Of a stretch of 30,528 nucleotides of DNA, positions 17,627 to 25,118 are shown one piece after another. The notes below the pieces were generated by a model that searched no databases, had not been told where the DNA came from, and saw nothing but the letters and a program-made list of their open reading frames with translations. Each line of letters opens with the position of its first letter. Position 1 is the first letter of the stretch. Position numbers and translations under genes: made by a program. The DNA comes from Bacteroides sp. CAG:443. GTDB taxonomy: Bacteria > Bacteroidota > Bacteroidia > Bacteroidales > Bacteroidaceae. The DNA lies in contig FR887823.1 in the NCBI GenBank assembly GCA_000432735.1, positions 1 through 30,528 on the forward strand. The letters run 5' to 3'.

Positions 17627-18577
17627 ATGGGGATAGATAAAAAGAGATTTGAAGCTTCTTTTAAATCGGCAGATACGGAAGAATTTTTGGATATTTATTT
17701 TAATCGTCCGATAGGTTATTTGTGGACTTTACTTTTCAAACGTTTGGGAGTACATCCCAATGTGGTAACTGTATTGTCTATCTTTTTAGGTATAGGAGCT
17801 GGGATAATGTTTTATTTCCCAGATATGAAACATACCCTTATCGGAATTTTTCTGTTGATATGGGCTAATCATTATGATAGCTGTGACGGACAGTTAGCGC
17901 GTCTTACGGGTAAAAAAACACGTTGGGGACGTATGCTGGATGGTTTGGCTGGAGATATATGGTTTATTACGATCTATGCGGCAATTTGCCTGCGCTTGAT
18001 GCATCAGCCATTACCGTTAAGTCTTGGAACTGAAAATGATTTGACATGGGGCTGGGGAATTTGGATTTTGGCATTAATTTCAGGGACTGTCTGTCATAGT
18101 AAACAATGTATGTTGGCCGATTATTATCGGAACATACATTTATTCTTTCTAAAAGGTAAATCAGGTAGTGAACTAGATACTTTCAAGCAACAACGTACTC
18201 TTTTTTATAGCTTGCCGTGGAAAGGAAACTTTTGGTGGAAGTCATTCCTTTATTTCTATGGAAACTATACTCGTCAGCAGGAACAGATGACCCCTTCTTT
18301 TCAACGCTTTTATACATGGGTGTTGCAAAAATATGGCAATGATATTCCCCGTGAATTATGTGACGAGTTCCGTCGGTTAAGTTTGCCTTTGATGAAGTAT
18401 GCTAATATCCTGACCTTTAATACTCGTGCTATTGTTTTGTATATTTGCTTGCTGATAGGCATACCTTATATGTACTTTGTATTCGAGATTGTAGTAATGA
18501 CGGTTCTATTCCTGTATATGCGTCACCGTCATGAAGCTATTTGTTCCTATCTTTATCAGAAATATGCTAATCAATGA
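17627..18577 (+). CDS. CDP-alcohol phosphatidyltransferase-family membrane protein, atypical active-site motif
   Basis: Members transfer a phosphoalcohol from a CDP-alcohol to an acceptor in the inner membrane. The protein is 316 residues with several hydrophobic helices, about 100 longer than the usual member. The extra length includes a polar segment (about 170-260) with many charged and aromatic residues. PNVVT (44-48) and the core YDSCDGQLAR give D84, D87, G88, A91 and R92, then G101 and D105. The expected fourth aspartate (residue 109) is glycine, and aspartate follows at 110. The gene starts one base after the ATP-grasp stop and overlaps the next gene by 4 bases (ATGA), so translational coupling is likely. 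The substrate is unknown. The nearby nucleotidyltransferase could supply its CDP-alcohol. Confidence 0.82.
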   Translation: MGIDKKRFEASFKSADTEEFLDIYFNRPIGYLWTLLFKRLGVHPNVVTVLSIFLGIGAGIMFYFPDMKHTLIGIFLLIWANHYDSCDGQLARLTGKKTRWGRMLDGLAGDIWFITIYAAICLRLMHQPLPLSLGTENDLTWGWGIWILALISGTVCHSKQCMLADYYRNIHLFFLKGKSGSELDTFKQQRTLFYSLPWKGNFWWKSFLYFYGNYTRQQEQMTPSFQRFYTWVLQKYGNDIPRELCDEFRRLSLPLMKYANILTFNTRAIVLYICLLIGIPYMYFVFEIVVMTVLFLYMRHRHEAICSYLYQKYANQ

Positions 18578-19596
18578 AAGAAAAGTTTAGAAATATATTT
18601 TGGTTTTTCGGGATCTTTGCTATCGTTGTGATGCTTTGTACTTTCGATATGGATTATCAAGAATTATGGCATAACTTGCGAAAAGCAGGATATTGGCTTC
18701 CTGCTGTTGTCTTGCTATGGGTATTTATTTATTTTTTGAATACCTGTTCATGGTATGCTATCATTCATGATGGAAAACATGCCCGGGTGCCTTTTTGGAA
18801 AATATATAAATTTACAGTTTCTGGTTTCGCCCTGAATTATGCTACTCCGGTAGGGCTTATGGGGGGAGAACCTTATCGCATTATGGAATTGACACCTTAT
18901 GTAGGGGCAAGTAAAGCGACTTCCTCTGTTATTCTATATGTGATGATGCATATTTTTTCCCATTTTTGTTTTTGGCTGTTCTCTGTGGTCTTGTATATCA
19001 TGATGGAGCCGGTCAATATGGCAATGGGACTTTTGTTGGCTGTCGTTGGAGTTTGTTGCTTGATCGCTATCTATTTTTTTATGAAAGGTTATCGAAAGGG
19101 GATGGCAGTGGGCACTTTAAAATTATTGGGTCATGTACCTTTCATTAGAAAATGGGCGCAGCATTTTGTTCTTGAAAAGAGAGATGTACTAGAACGAGTG
19201 GACAAGCAGATTGCAGAGTTGCATGGACAGCACAGGTCAACGTTCTACTTGTCGCTGGGGTTGGAATTTCTGGCTCGTATCATAGGTTGTATAGAAGTCT
19301 TTTTTATTTTGAATATTCTTACAACAGACGTAAGCTTTGTTTCATGCATTTTGATAATGGCCTTTACTTCTCTTTTTGCAAACCTGTTCTTTTTCTCTCC
19401 TATGCAGTTAGGAGCCCGTGAGGGAGGATTTGCACTGGCAACTGGAGGATTGGCTATTTCGAGTGCTTTTGGAGTATATACGGGACTCATTACCCGTGTA
19501 CGTGAATTGGTATGGATTGTTATAGGAGTACTGTTGATGAAATTTGGTAACGGTACGGAAAAGATAAAGAGAAATGGAGAGATTGACAGACATTAA
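18574..19596 (+). CDS. UPF0104 / lysylphosphatidylglycerol synthase transmembrane-region family protein
   Basis: This 340-residue integral membrane protein has about 8 hydrophobic segments. Hallmarks of the family (PF03706) are ALNYATPVGLMGGEPYR in the first half and FFSPMQLGAREGGFAL in the second. Relatives include the flippase portion of MprF and archaeal/bacterial AglD-like proteins, which move lipids or lipid-linked sugars across the membrane. No soluble aminoacyl-transferase domain is attached, so a translocase role is more likely than lipid aminoacylation. It overlaps the CDP-alcohol transferase gene by 4 bases and the HAD gene by 23 bases, a sign of tight coupling. The cargo is inferred to be the lipid made by its neighbours. 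Confidence 0.8.
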   Translation: MKEKFRNIFWFFGIFAIVVMLCTFDMDYQELWHNLRKAGYWLPAVVLLWVFIYFLNTCSWYAIIHDGKHARVPFWKIYKFTVSGFALNYATPVGLMGGEPYRIMELTPYVGASKATSSVILYVMMHIFSHFCFWLFSVVLYIMMEPVNMAMGLLLAVVGVCCLIAIYFFMKGYRKGMAVGTLKLLGHVPFIRKWAQHFVLEKRDVLERVDKQIAELHGQHRSTFYLSLGLEFLARIIGCIEVFFILNILTTDVSFVSCILIMAFTSLFANLFFFSPMQLGAREGGFALATGGLAISSAFGVYTGLITRVRELVWIVIGVLLMKFGNGTEKIKRNGEIDRH

Positions 19597-20290
19597 AGGT
19601 ATAATATTTGATTATGGAGGTACGCTTGATACAAACTCCCGTCATTGGTCGGCAGTCTTGTGGAGCAAATATGAAGAATATCATGTTCCTGTTGGCAAGG
19701 CTGATTTCCGTGAAGCGTATGTGTATGGAGAACGTACGTTGGCGCGTATACCATTGGTGAAGTCTGAAGATAATTTTCATGATGTATTGCTCATTAAGAC
19801 AAAACTTCAAATGGAGTATCTGATAGAACGGGGTAAGTTGGAACTGACTGATACAATGGAATATGCAGTGAAGATAGCCGATAGTTGTTATCAGTATGTA
19901 TTGAATGTATTAGAAAAAACGCGTCCTGTAGTGCAGAGCCTTTCAAGAAAATATAAGCTGGTGCTAGTTTCCAATTTCTATGGTAATATTCGGTCCGTTT
20001 TGAAAGATTTTGAATTAGATGATTTCTTTTCTGACGTTATAGAATCTTCAGTAGTAGGAGTGTGCAAACCCGATCCGGCAATTTATCGCTTGGGGGTAGA
20101 AGTTCTAAAACTTCCTGCTGAGAATGTGCTGGTTGTTGGTGATTCTTTTTCGAAAGATATGGTTCCTGCTAAGACCGTTGGCTGTAAAGTTGCTTGGTTA
20201 AAAGGAGAAGGGTGGGAAAATGAAGAGATAGATGAGTCCTTACCCGATATAATAATTACAGATTTAGTTTGTTTGCCTCATTATTTATAA
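19574..20290 (+). CDS. HAD-superfamily hydrolase with altered motif I
   Basis: This 238-residue haloacid-dehalogenase-fold protein is probably cytosolic. Motif I is IFDYGGTLDT, with D13 as nucleophile. The general acid/base position (D+2) is glycine 15 where phosphatases normally have aspartate. Motif II is LVLVSNFYG, motif III includes K in VGVCKPDPAIY, and motif IV is VVGDSFSKDM. All other HAD-IA features are intact, so the fold and aspartyl nucleophile are retained. Some HAD proteins with this D-x-G motif act as slow phosphatases or on other substrates. The gene overlaps the UPF0104 gene by 23 bases and lies 10 bases before the MFS transporter gene. Confidence 0.84.
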   Translation: MERLTDIKGIIFDYGGTLDTNSRHWSAVLWSKYEEYHVPVGKADFREAYVYGERTLARIPLVKSEDNFHDVLLIKTKLQMEYLIERGKLELTDTMEYAVKIADSCYQYVLNVLEKTRPVVQSLSRKYKLVLVSNFYGNIRSVLKDFELDDFFSDVIESSVVGVCKPDPAIYRLGVEVLKLPAENVLVVGDSFSKDMVPAKTVGCKVAWLKGEGWENEEIDESLPDIIITDLVCLPHYL

Positions 20291-20300
20291 GAATGTATTT

Positions 20301-21562
20301 ATGAAAGAAAAACGTATTCCTTTGGTAGAGAAACAATATCGTCTGCCTTTTGTTTTGTTGACTTCCCTTTTCTTTCTGTGGGGGTTCGCGCATGCCATAC
20401 TGGATGTATTGAATAAGCATTTTCAGGAAATTCTGGATATTACCAAGGCACATTCGGCTATGGTACAGGTCACTATGTATATGGGATATTTTATCATGGC
20501 TATTTCTGCTGGGCTTTGTATATGGGATATTTTATCATGGCTATTCCTGCTGGACTTTTTATTAATCGGTTTGGCTATCGTAAGGGAGTTGTGTTAGGAT
20601 TGCTTCTTTATGGTTTGGGGGCTTTGTTGTTTATTCCAGGACAACACTTCGCCTCGTTCAATGCTTTCCTGTTTGCTTTGTTCGTGATCGGTTGTGGACT
20701 GACCTTTCTGGAAACAGCTGCTAATCCGTATGTGACAGAGTTAGGAGCGAAGGAAACGGCTGCCAGTCGTTTGAATTTTGCGCAATCATTCAACGGTATG
20801 GGATGTATATGTGCTCCTTTATTTGTAGGATTGTTGCTGTTTTCCAATGATGACCAGCAGAGTGCATTAAATGGTAATGTTGCTTTGCCCTATGTTTGCA
20901 TGGGAATACTCGTATTGATTGTGGCTGCTGTTTTTATGCGAGTAAAACTTCCCGAAATTCAGCATCAGGCAGAAGTCGATAAAGAAGGTAGGAGTGTGAG
21001 CTTATGGTCGCATAAGCTTTTTATATTCGGCTTATTTGCTTTGTTTGCTTACGAAATAGGTGAAATATCTATCAATAGTTTTTTCATCAATTATGTGGTA
21101 GACCAGAAATGGATGAATGCCCGTTATGCCTCTTTGGTCTTGTCATTCGGTGGATTAGGGCTATTTATGACAGGACGTTTTGTGGGTAGTTGGATAATGC
21201 AACGTGTAAGTGCAGAGCGGATGTTGTTTTATTGTGCTACAGGAACAGTTGTTACCACTACTGTCGTTTTGTTGGATTTGGGGCTCTGTTCACTTATAGC
21301 ATTGCTGTGTGGCTATGCTTTTGAAGCAATCATGTTCCCTACCATTTTTGCTTTGTCACTGAAAGGTTTGGGAAATCATACTAAACGTGCTTCTTCGTTC
21401 TTGATGATGTCACCGGTAGGAGGAGTGGTTGGTCCATTGTTGATGGGATATGTGGCCGATACGACAACTATGGTATTTGCATTTGTAGTACCATGGGTCG
21501 CCTATGCGATAGTTTGGCTGTATGCCCGCAAGATGCTGTCTGTATCAGTTTGTACGAAATAA
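20301..21562 (+). pseudogene. FucP-type MFS sugar transporter (FHS family), disrupted by a 41-bp tandem duplication
   Basis: The first frame (20301-20597) encodes the N terminus, with FLWGFAHAILDVLNKHFQ, and then runs into an unrelated tail. The second frame (20516-21562) resumes with MGYFIMAIPAGLFINRFGY and continues to the C terminus, including FLETAANPYV and NFAQSFNGMG, both typical of fucose/glucose-galactose permeases. The break is an imperfect tandem repeat: 20476-20516 and 20517-20557 match at 39 of 41 bases. Removing one unit restores a single frame of 406 residues, the expected family length. The second copy carries the family-like proline (AIPAGL) and the first has serine (AISAGL). 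The cause is either true inactivation or an assembly error merging strain variants. It is the last gene of the block, with a terminator at its stop codon. Confidence 0.88.
20476..20557 (+). repeat. 41-bp tandem duplication (39/41 identity) inside the MFS gene
   Basis: Unit 1 is 20476-20516 and unit 2 is 20517-20557, both starting TGTATATGGGATATTTT. Two substitutions distinguish them, both in the last third: TTTCTGC versus TTCCTGC, and GGGCTT versus GGACTT. Because 41 is not a multiple of three, the duplication shifts the frame. Confidence 0.95.
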
Positions 21563-21595
21563 AAATAGCCGGAGTAATTCTCCGGCTATTTTTAT
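21559..21595. terminator. Bidirectional rho-independent terminator
   Basis: A 16-bp perfect inverted repeat (21559-21574 with 21580-21595) has the core TAGCCGGAG/CTCCGGCTA and a 5-base loop, flanked by A5 and T5 runs. The MFS stop codon (21560-21562) lies within the left arm. It separates the convergent MFS and PfkB genes. Confidence 0.92.
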
Positions 21596-21608
21596 GCAAG
21601 TCTTTATT

Positions 21609-22523
21609 CTATAGTTTGACAACTTTCAATTTACTATTTCTGATAATGTCCCAAGCTTCTTTTTCTGTTCCTCTGAAAGGTCCTGATTTCTCTAGCTTGA
21701 TAGTAGACAGAGCAGCGGCAAAGCATCCTGCTTCTTCATACGAAGCTCCTTTGTTCCGCATGTAAAGATAGCCTAACATATAAGTATCTCCACAGCCTGT
21801 GGCATCTACTACTTCTTTTGGGGGATAAGCTGGTATCTGATAAAAGTGCCCTTCTGCATAGATGAGGGAGCCCTCACTGCCCAATGTCAGCAATACCTCT
21901 TTTACACCCCATTTAGCCAATTGAAGAGCAGCAGCTTGATAGTCCGATAATCCAGTCAAAACTTTTGCTTCATGTTCGTTGACTTTGAGTATGTGGATGT
22001 GTTTCAGGGCTTCTTCCTTTCCAGTCCAGTCAACTGGATAAACATTCTCTCCTCTTACTTCACGCAAATAACCTTGTGCATCCACCGATAAGATTCCTTT
22101 CTGTGACAGAAACTTGATTACTTCTAACGAAAAATCGTCCGATAGAAGACTCCCCAAATGGAAAAAACGGGCCTCTATCTGCTGTAATTTTTCAACGGTG
22201 AAAGGATCTGCCTTTGCCAGGACACGTTGAGTCCGGTTGTTTTGATTCTCACCGTATGAATTTTCAAAATAAACGGTCTTTCGACTGGGGATTACTTCAA
22301 CGTTTATTCCTTTTTGACTCAGCTCGTCGACGGCTGTATATTCACTAGGGGCAAGTGAAGTCACAAGCTTATAATTTTTCCAGTCATTCAGATGATAAAT
22401 ACCATGGGAGAAGTAATAAGAAGTACCTCCCGGCATATAAGTCGTTTGTTTAGGAGTGATGATTTTATCCAACGTTATATGCCCGATGCAACAAATGTCA
22501 TTCATTATTAATAACTTTTTCAT
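21609..22523 (-). CDS. PfkB-family carbohydrate kinase (candidate inositol/sugar kinase)
   Basis: PfkB enzymes phosphorylate sugars, nucleosides or inositol with ATP. The 304-residue protein has the N-terminal strand ICCIGHITLD, a substrate-site glycine pair (PGGTSYYFS, near 31-39) and KVNEHEAKVLTG near 180-191. The C-terminal signature is DATGCGDT, with the catalytic base at D246 and the anion-hole residues before it; the usual A of DTxGAGD is C here. The start may be 22523 (MKKLLIM) or the internal ATG at 22505 (MNDICC), because the best -7 element would leave only about 8 bases of leader for the former. It is divergent to the inositol-phosphate synthase gene, and archaeal myo-inositol 3-kinases belong to this family, so an inositol-related role is possible but not proven. 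Confidence 0.87.
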   Translation of the reverse strand: MKKLLIMNDICCIGHITLDKIITPKQTTYMPGGTSYYFSHGIYHLNDWKNYKLVTSLAPSEYTAVDELSQKGINVEVIPSRKTVYFENSYGENQNNRTQRVLAKADPFTVEKLQQIEARFFHLGSLLSDDFSLEVIKFLSQKGILSVDAQGYLREVRGENVYPVDWTGKEEALKHIHILKVNEHEAKVLTGLSDYQAAALQLAKWGVKEVLLTLGSEGSLIYAEGHFYQIPAYPPKEVVDATGCGDTYMLGYLYMRNKGASYEEAGCFAAALSTIKLEKSGPFRGTEKEAWDIIRNSKLKVVKL

Positions 22524-22754
22524 TGTAAAAACGGGTGCAAAGATAGTGCTTTTTAAGATTAGAAAAGAGGCAAGTGTATTTTTTTATCTGTCAGGAACCT
22601 TTATTTTATTGTCATTTTATACGAAATATTGTTCAATTTCTCCAAGGGATATATAAAAAAAGAATTGTTTTTGCTTGTTGTTTCAAACAAAAGTATAACT
22701 TTACAGCACGTAATATTACTTTGTTATTTGACAAACTAGAAAAACAAATTAGAA
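22524..22754. promoter_or_regulatory. Divergent promoter region between the PfkB kinase gene and ino1
   Basis: The minus strand reads TATCTTTG at 22545-22538, an exact TAnnTTTG, giving the kinase a very short leader. On the plus strand, TAACTTTA at 22696-22703 with TTG at 22675-22677 (18-base spacing) is the best candidate for ino1. A second, weaker candidate is TTACTTTG at 22716-22723. The remaining sequence is AT-rich and I see no gene or repeat in it. Confidence 0.45.
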
Positions 22755-24062
22755 ATGGAAAAAATGAATGTACAACCGGCTACCGGCAAACTCGGTGTGC
22801 TGTGTGTCGGTTTGGGAGCAGTAGCAACAACATTTATGACAGGTGTATTGATGGTTCGTAAAGGATTGGCAAAACCTGTCGGTTCAATGACTCAATACGA
22901 TAAAATCCGTGTCGGACGTGGAGCCAATAAGAAATATCTTCATTATAATGAGATTGTACCAATTGCAGATTTAAAAGACATCGTATTTGGCGCATGGGAT
23001 GTATATCCGGCAAATGCTTATGAATCTGCAATGAACTGTGAGGTCTTAAAGGAAAAAGATATTAATCCCGTAAAAGATGAATTGGAAAAAATCGTTCCAA
23101 TGAAGGCAGCATTCGATCATAACTATGCAAAGCGTCTGGATGGAAATAACGTGAAAGATTGCGCGACACGCTGGGATATGGTGGAAGAGTTGCGTAAGGA
23201 TATCCGTAACTTCAAGGAAAAAAATGGTTGTAGCCGTATCGTAGTTCTGTGGGCAGCTTCTACAGAAATTTATGTACCTGTCTGTGAAGAGGTTCATGGT
23301 ACATTGGCTGCATTGGAACAGGCTATGAAAAATGATGATCGTGAACACGTGGCTCCGTCAATGTGTTATGCGTATGCAGCTTTGGCAGAAGGTGCTCCTT
23401 TCATTATGGGTGCTCCGAATACGACTGTCGATATTCCTGCTATGTGGGAGATGGCAGAAAAGACAAAGATGCCTATTGCCGGAAAAGACTTTAAGACTGG
23501 CCAGACTTTGGTTAAGTCAGGATTCGCTCCGATTATTGGTACTCGTTGCTTAGGCTTGTCTGGATGGTTCTCAACCAATATTTTAGGAAACCGTGACGGA
23601 CTGGTTTTGGATGAACCTGCAAACTTCCATACAAAAGAGGTGAGCAAGCTGTCTACATTGGAATCTATTCTTGTACCTGAAAACCAGCCTGACTTATATA
23701 CCGACTATTATCATAAGGTACGTATCAACTATTATCCGCCTCGTAACGATAATAAGGAAGGTTGGGATAATATCGATATCTTCGGATGGATGGGATATCC
23801 GATGCAAATTAAGATCAACTTTTTGTGTCGTGATTCTATCTTGGCAGCACCGTTGTGCCTCGACTTGGTTTTGTTGAGTGATTTGGCTGCACGTGCAGGA
23901 CGTTATGGTATCCAGCGTTTCTTGAGCTTCTTCTTAAAGAGCCCGATGCACGATTATACCAAGAACGAAGTCCCGGTTAATCACCTGTTCCAGCAGTATG
24001 TGATGTTGAAGAATGCGCTTCGTGAAATGGGTGGTTATGAAGCTGATGAAGAAATTGACTAA
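22755..24062 (+). CDS. ino1: myo-Inositol-1-phosphate synthase
   Basis: This enzyme converts glucose 6-phosphate to inositol phosphate with NAD as a bound redox cofactor and supplies inositol for lipids. The 435-residue protein has an N-terminal nucleotide-binding strand and loop VLCVGLGAVATTF (15-27) of the short bacterial/archaeal type. The family segments LWAASTEIY, GAPNTTVDIPAMW, AGKDFKTGQT and SGWFSTNILGNRDG follow; the lysine in GKDFKTGQT belongs to the conserved active-site region. It is the expected homologue of B. thetaiotaomicron BT_1526 (from memory). It is transcribed alone, divergent to the PfkB gene and convergent to the phosphatidylinositol operon, with a hairpin downstream. 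M4 is an alternative start. Confidence 0.94.
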   Translation: MEKMNVQPATGKLGVLCVGLGAVATTFMTGVLMVRKGLAKPVGSMTQYDKIRVGRGANKKYLHYNEIVPIADLKDIVFGAWDVYPANAYESAMNCEVLKEKDINPVKDELEKIVPMKAAFDHNYAKRLDGNNVKDCATRWDMVEELRKDIRNFKEKNGCSRIVVLWAASTEIYVPVCEEVHGTLAALEQAMKNDDREHVAPSMCYAYAALAEGAPFIMGAPNTTVDIPAMWEMAEKTKMPIAGKDFKTGQTLVKSGFAPIIGTRCLGLSGWFSTNILGNRDGLVLDEPANFHTKEVSKLSTLESILVPENQPDLYTDYYHKVRINYYPPRNDNKEGWDNIDIFGWMGYPMQIKINFLCRDSILAAPLCLDLVLLSDLAARAGRYGIQRFLSFFLKSPMHDYTKNEVPVNHLFQQYVMLKNALREMGGYEADEEID

Positions 24063-24104
24063 TCTTATCGTAAAGAGAAAAGATAGTAAAATGTCATAAA
24101 AAAC

Positions 24105-24153
24105 AAATGGCATGTGCGAATGAATCCGATTGAATCATTTTCACATGCCATTT
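24105..24153. terminator. Bidirectional terminator between ino1 and the lipid operon
   Basis: AAATGGCATGTG (24105-24116) pairs perfectly with CACATGCCATTT (24142-24153). An inner AATGA/TCATT stem lies at 24119-24123 and 24135-24139. T-rich sequence follows on the right, and A-rich sequence lies on the left, so the hairpin can act on both strands. Confidence 0.8.
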
Positions 24154-24171
24154 AATTTTTACCTTTTTCTT

Positions 24172-25107
24172 TTATTCGATATACTGGGTATAACGTGCTA
24201 CAAAGTTACGGAACTTAGGTATACGCATTAAAATATATTCAAAGCAGCATATACCCAGTAGCGCGCATAGAATACCTAGTGTTACGTCTATGATATAATG
24301 ATGTCCGGAGTATACAGCCGTAAACCAGATGCCTGCCATTATAAAGGCAAATATAATCCGCAACCAGTTGCTGCATCGTGCCCGGAACGAATAAAACAGT
24401 GCAACGACCATATAGGCTGAATGTAATGATGGCACAGCAGCAAAGACGTTTGCATTTCTTCCATATAATCCCTGAAAAACGGTGAGTCCTGTCATTGCAT
24501 CAAATCTGCCTAATCCGGCGACATCCCCCGGAGTATTTAAAATTGGCTCGAAACCGTAGTTCATAACATACCAGGGTGGAGCTGCCGGATGTATGTAGTA
24601 TCCTGTAAATCCTATTAAATTAACGAAAAGGAATACTAGGGCAAAGTGCAGGTAGGTCTTGCGTTGGCGAGTGAAATAGAGTCCTAATCCGAATAAGATG
24701 GGAACAGGAACCCAGCAGAGATAGAAAATACCTGCCATGAAATCTATCGCCGGACAATGGTGGATATGGAAGAACTCGTTGGGAGTAAGAATTCCTTCGG
24801 CTGTGGCAATACCAAAAATGCTTTTCTCGGTTTCATATAATCCTTTTACATCAATTGGATTTACCTCATAATTGGGTATAATTCGCATCCAGTCATAAGA
24901 AATTCCAAATATCGCAAAAGGGAGAAGAGCTACAACCAGCTTTCGCGTAGCTCGGCTAATTAAGAATAATACTGCAATAAAGCACCCCAGTCCTATGTGT
25001 TCGGGGCGAATGCCAATGAAGGCTGCAGTTACACTTATCCATGCTACAAGGGAAATGGCTAATACCATTATTTCCTTCGTAGAAGGCTTGTCAGTCATTA
25101 TTTTCAT
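24172..25107 (-). CDS. AUR1-like PAP2-superfamily protein, candidate inositol phosphorylceramide synthase
   Basis: This 311-residue polytopic inner-membrane protein carries the PAP2 motifs in the form seen in the fungal AUR1 family: PAAPPWY (174-180), AAVPSLHS (H229) and SGHHYIID (H270, D274). The H229, H270 and D274 arrangement matches the AUR1 catalytic triad, including the H-x3-D spacing. AUR1 transfers phosphoinositol from phosphatidylinositol to ceramide. Bacteroides makes dihydroceramides, and BT_1522 in B. thetaiotaomicron is the assigned equivalent (from memory). It is the last gene of the minus-strand operon, 11 bases after the CDP-alcohol transferase. An alternative would be a plain lipid phosphatase, but PAAPPWY argues against that. 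Confidence 0.85.
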   Translation of the reverse strand: MKIMTDKPSTKEIMVLAISLVAWISVTAAFIGIRPEHIGLGCFIAVLFLISRATRKLVVALLPFAIFGISYDWMRIIPNYEVNPIDVKGLYETEKSIFGIATAEGILTPNEFFHIHHCPAIDFMAGIFYLCWVPVPILFGLGLYFTRQRKTYLHFALVFLFVNLIGFTGYYIHPAAPPWYVMNYGFEPILNTPGDVAGLGRFDAMTGLTVFQGLYGRNANVFAAVPSLHSAYMVVALFYSFRARCSNWLRIIFAFIMAGIWFTAVYSGHHYIIDVTLGILCALLGICCFEYILMRIPKFRNFVARYTQYIE

Positions 25108-25118
25108 ATGTGATGATA

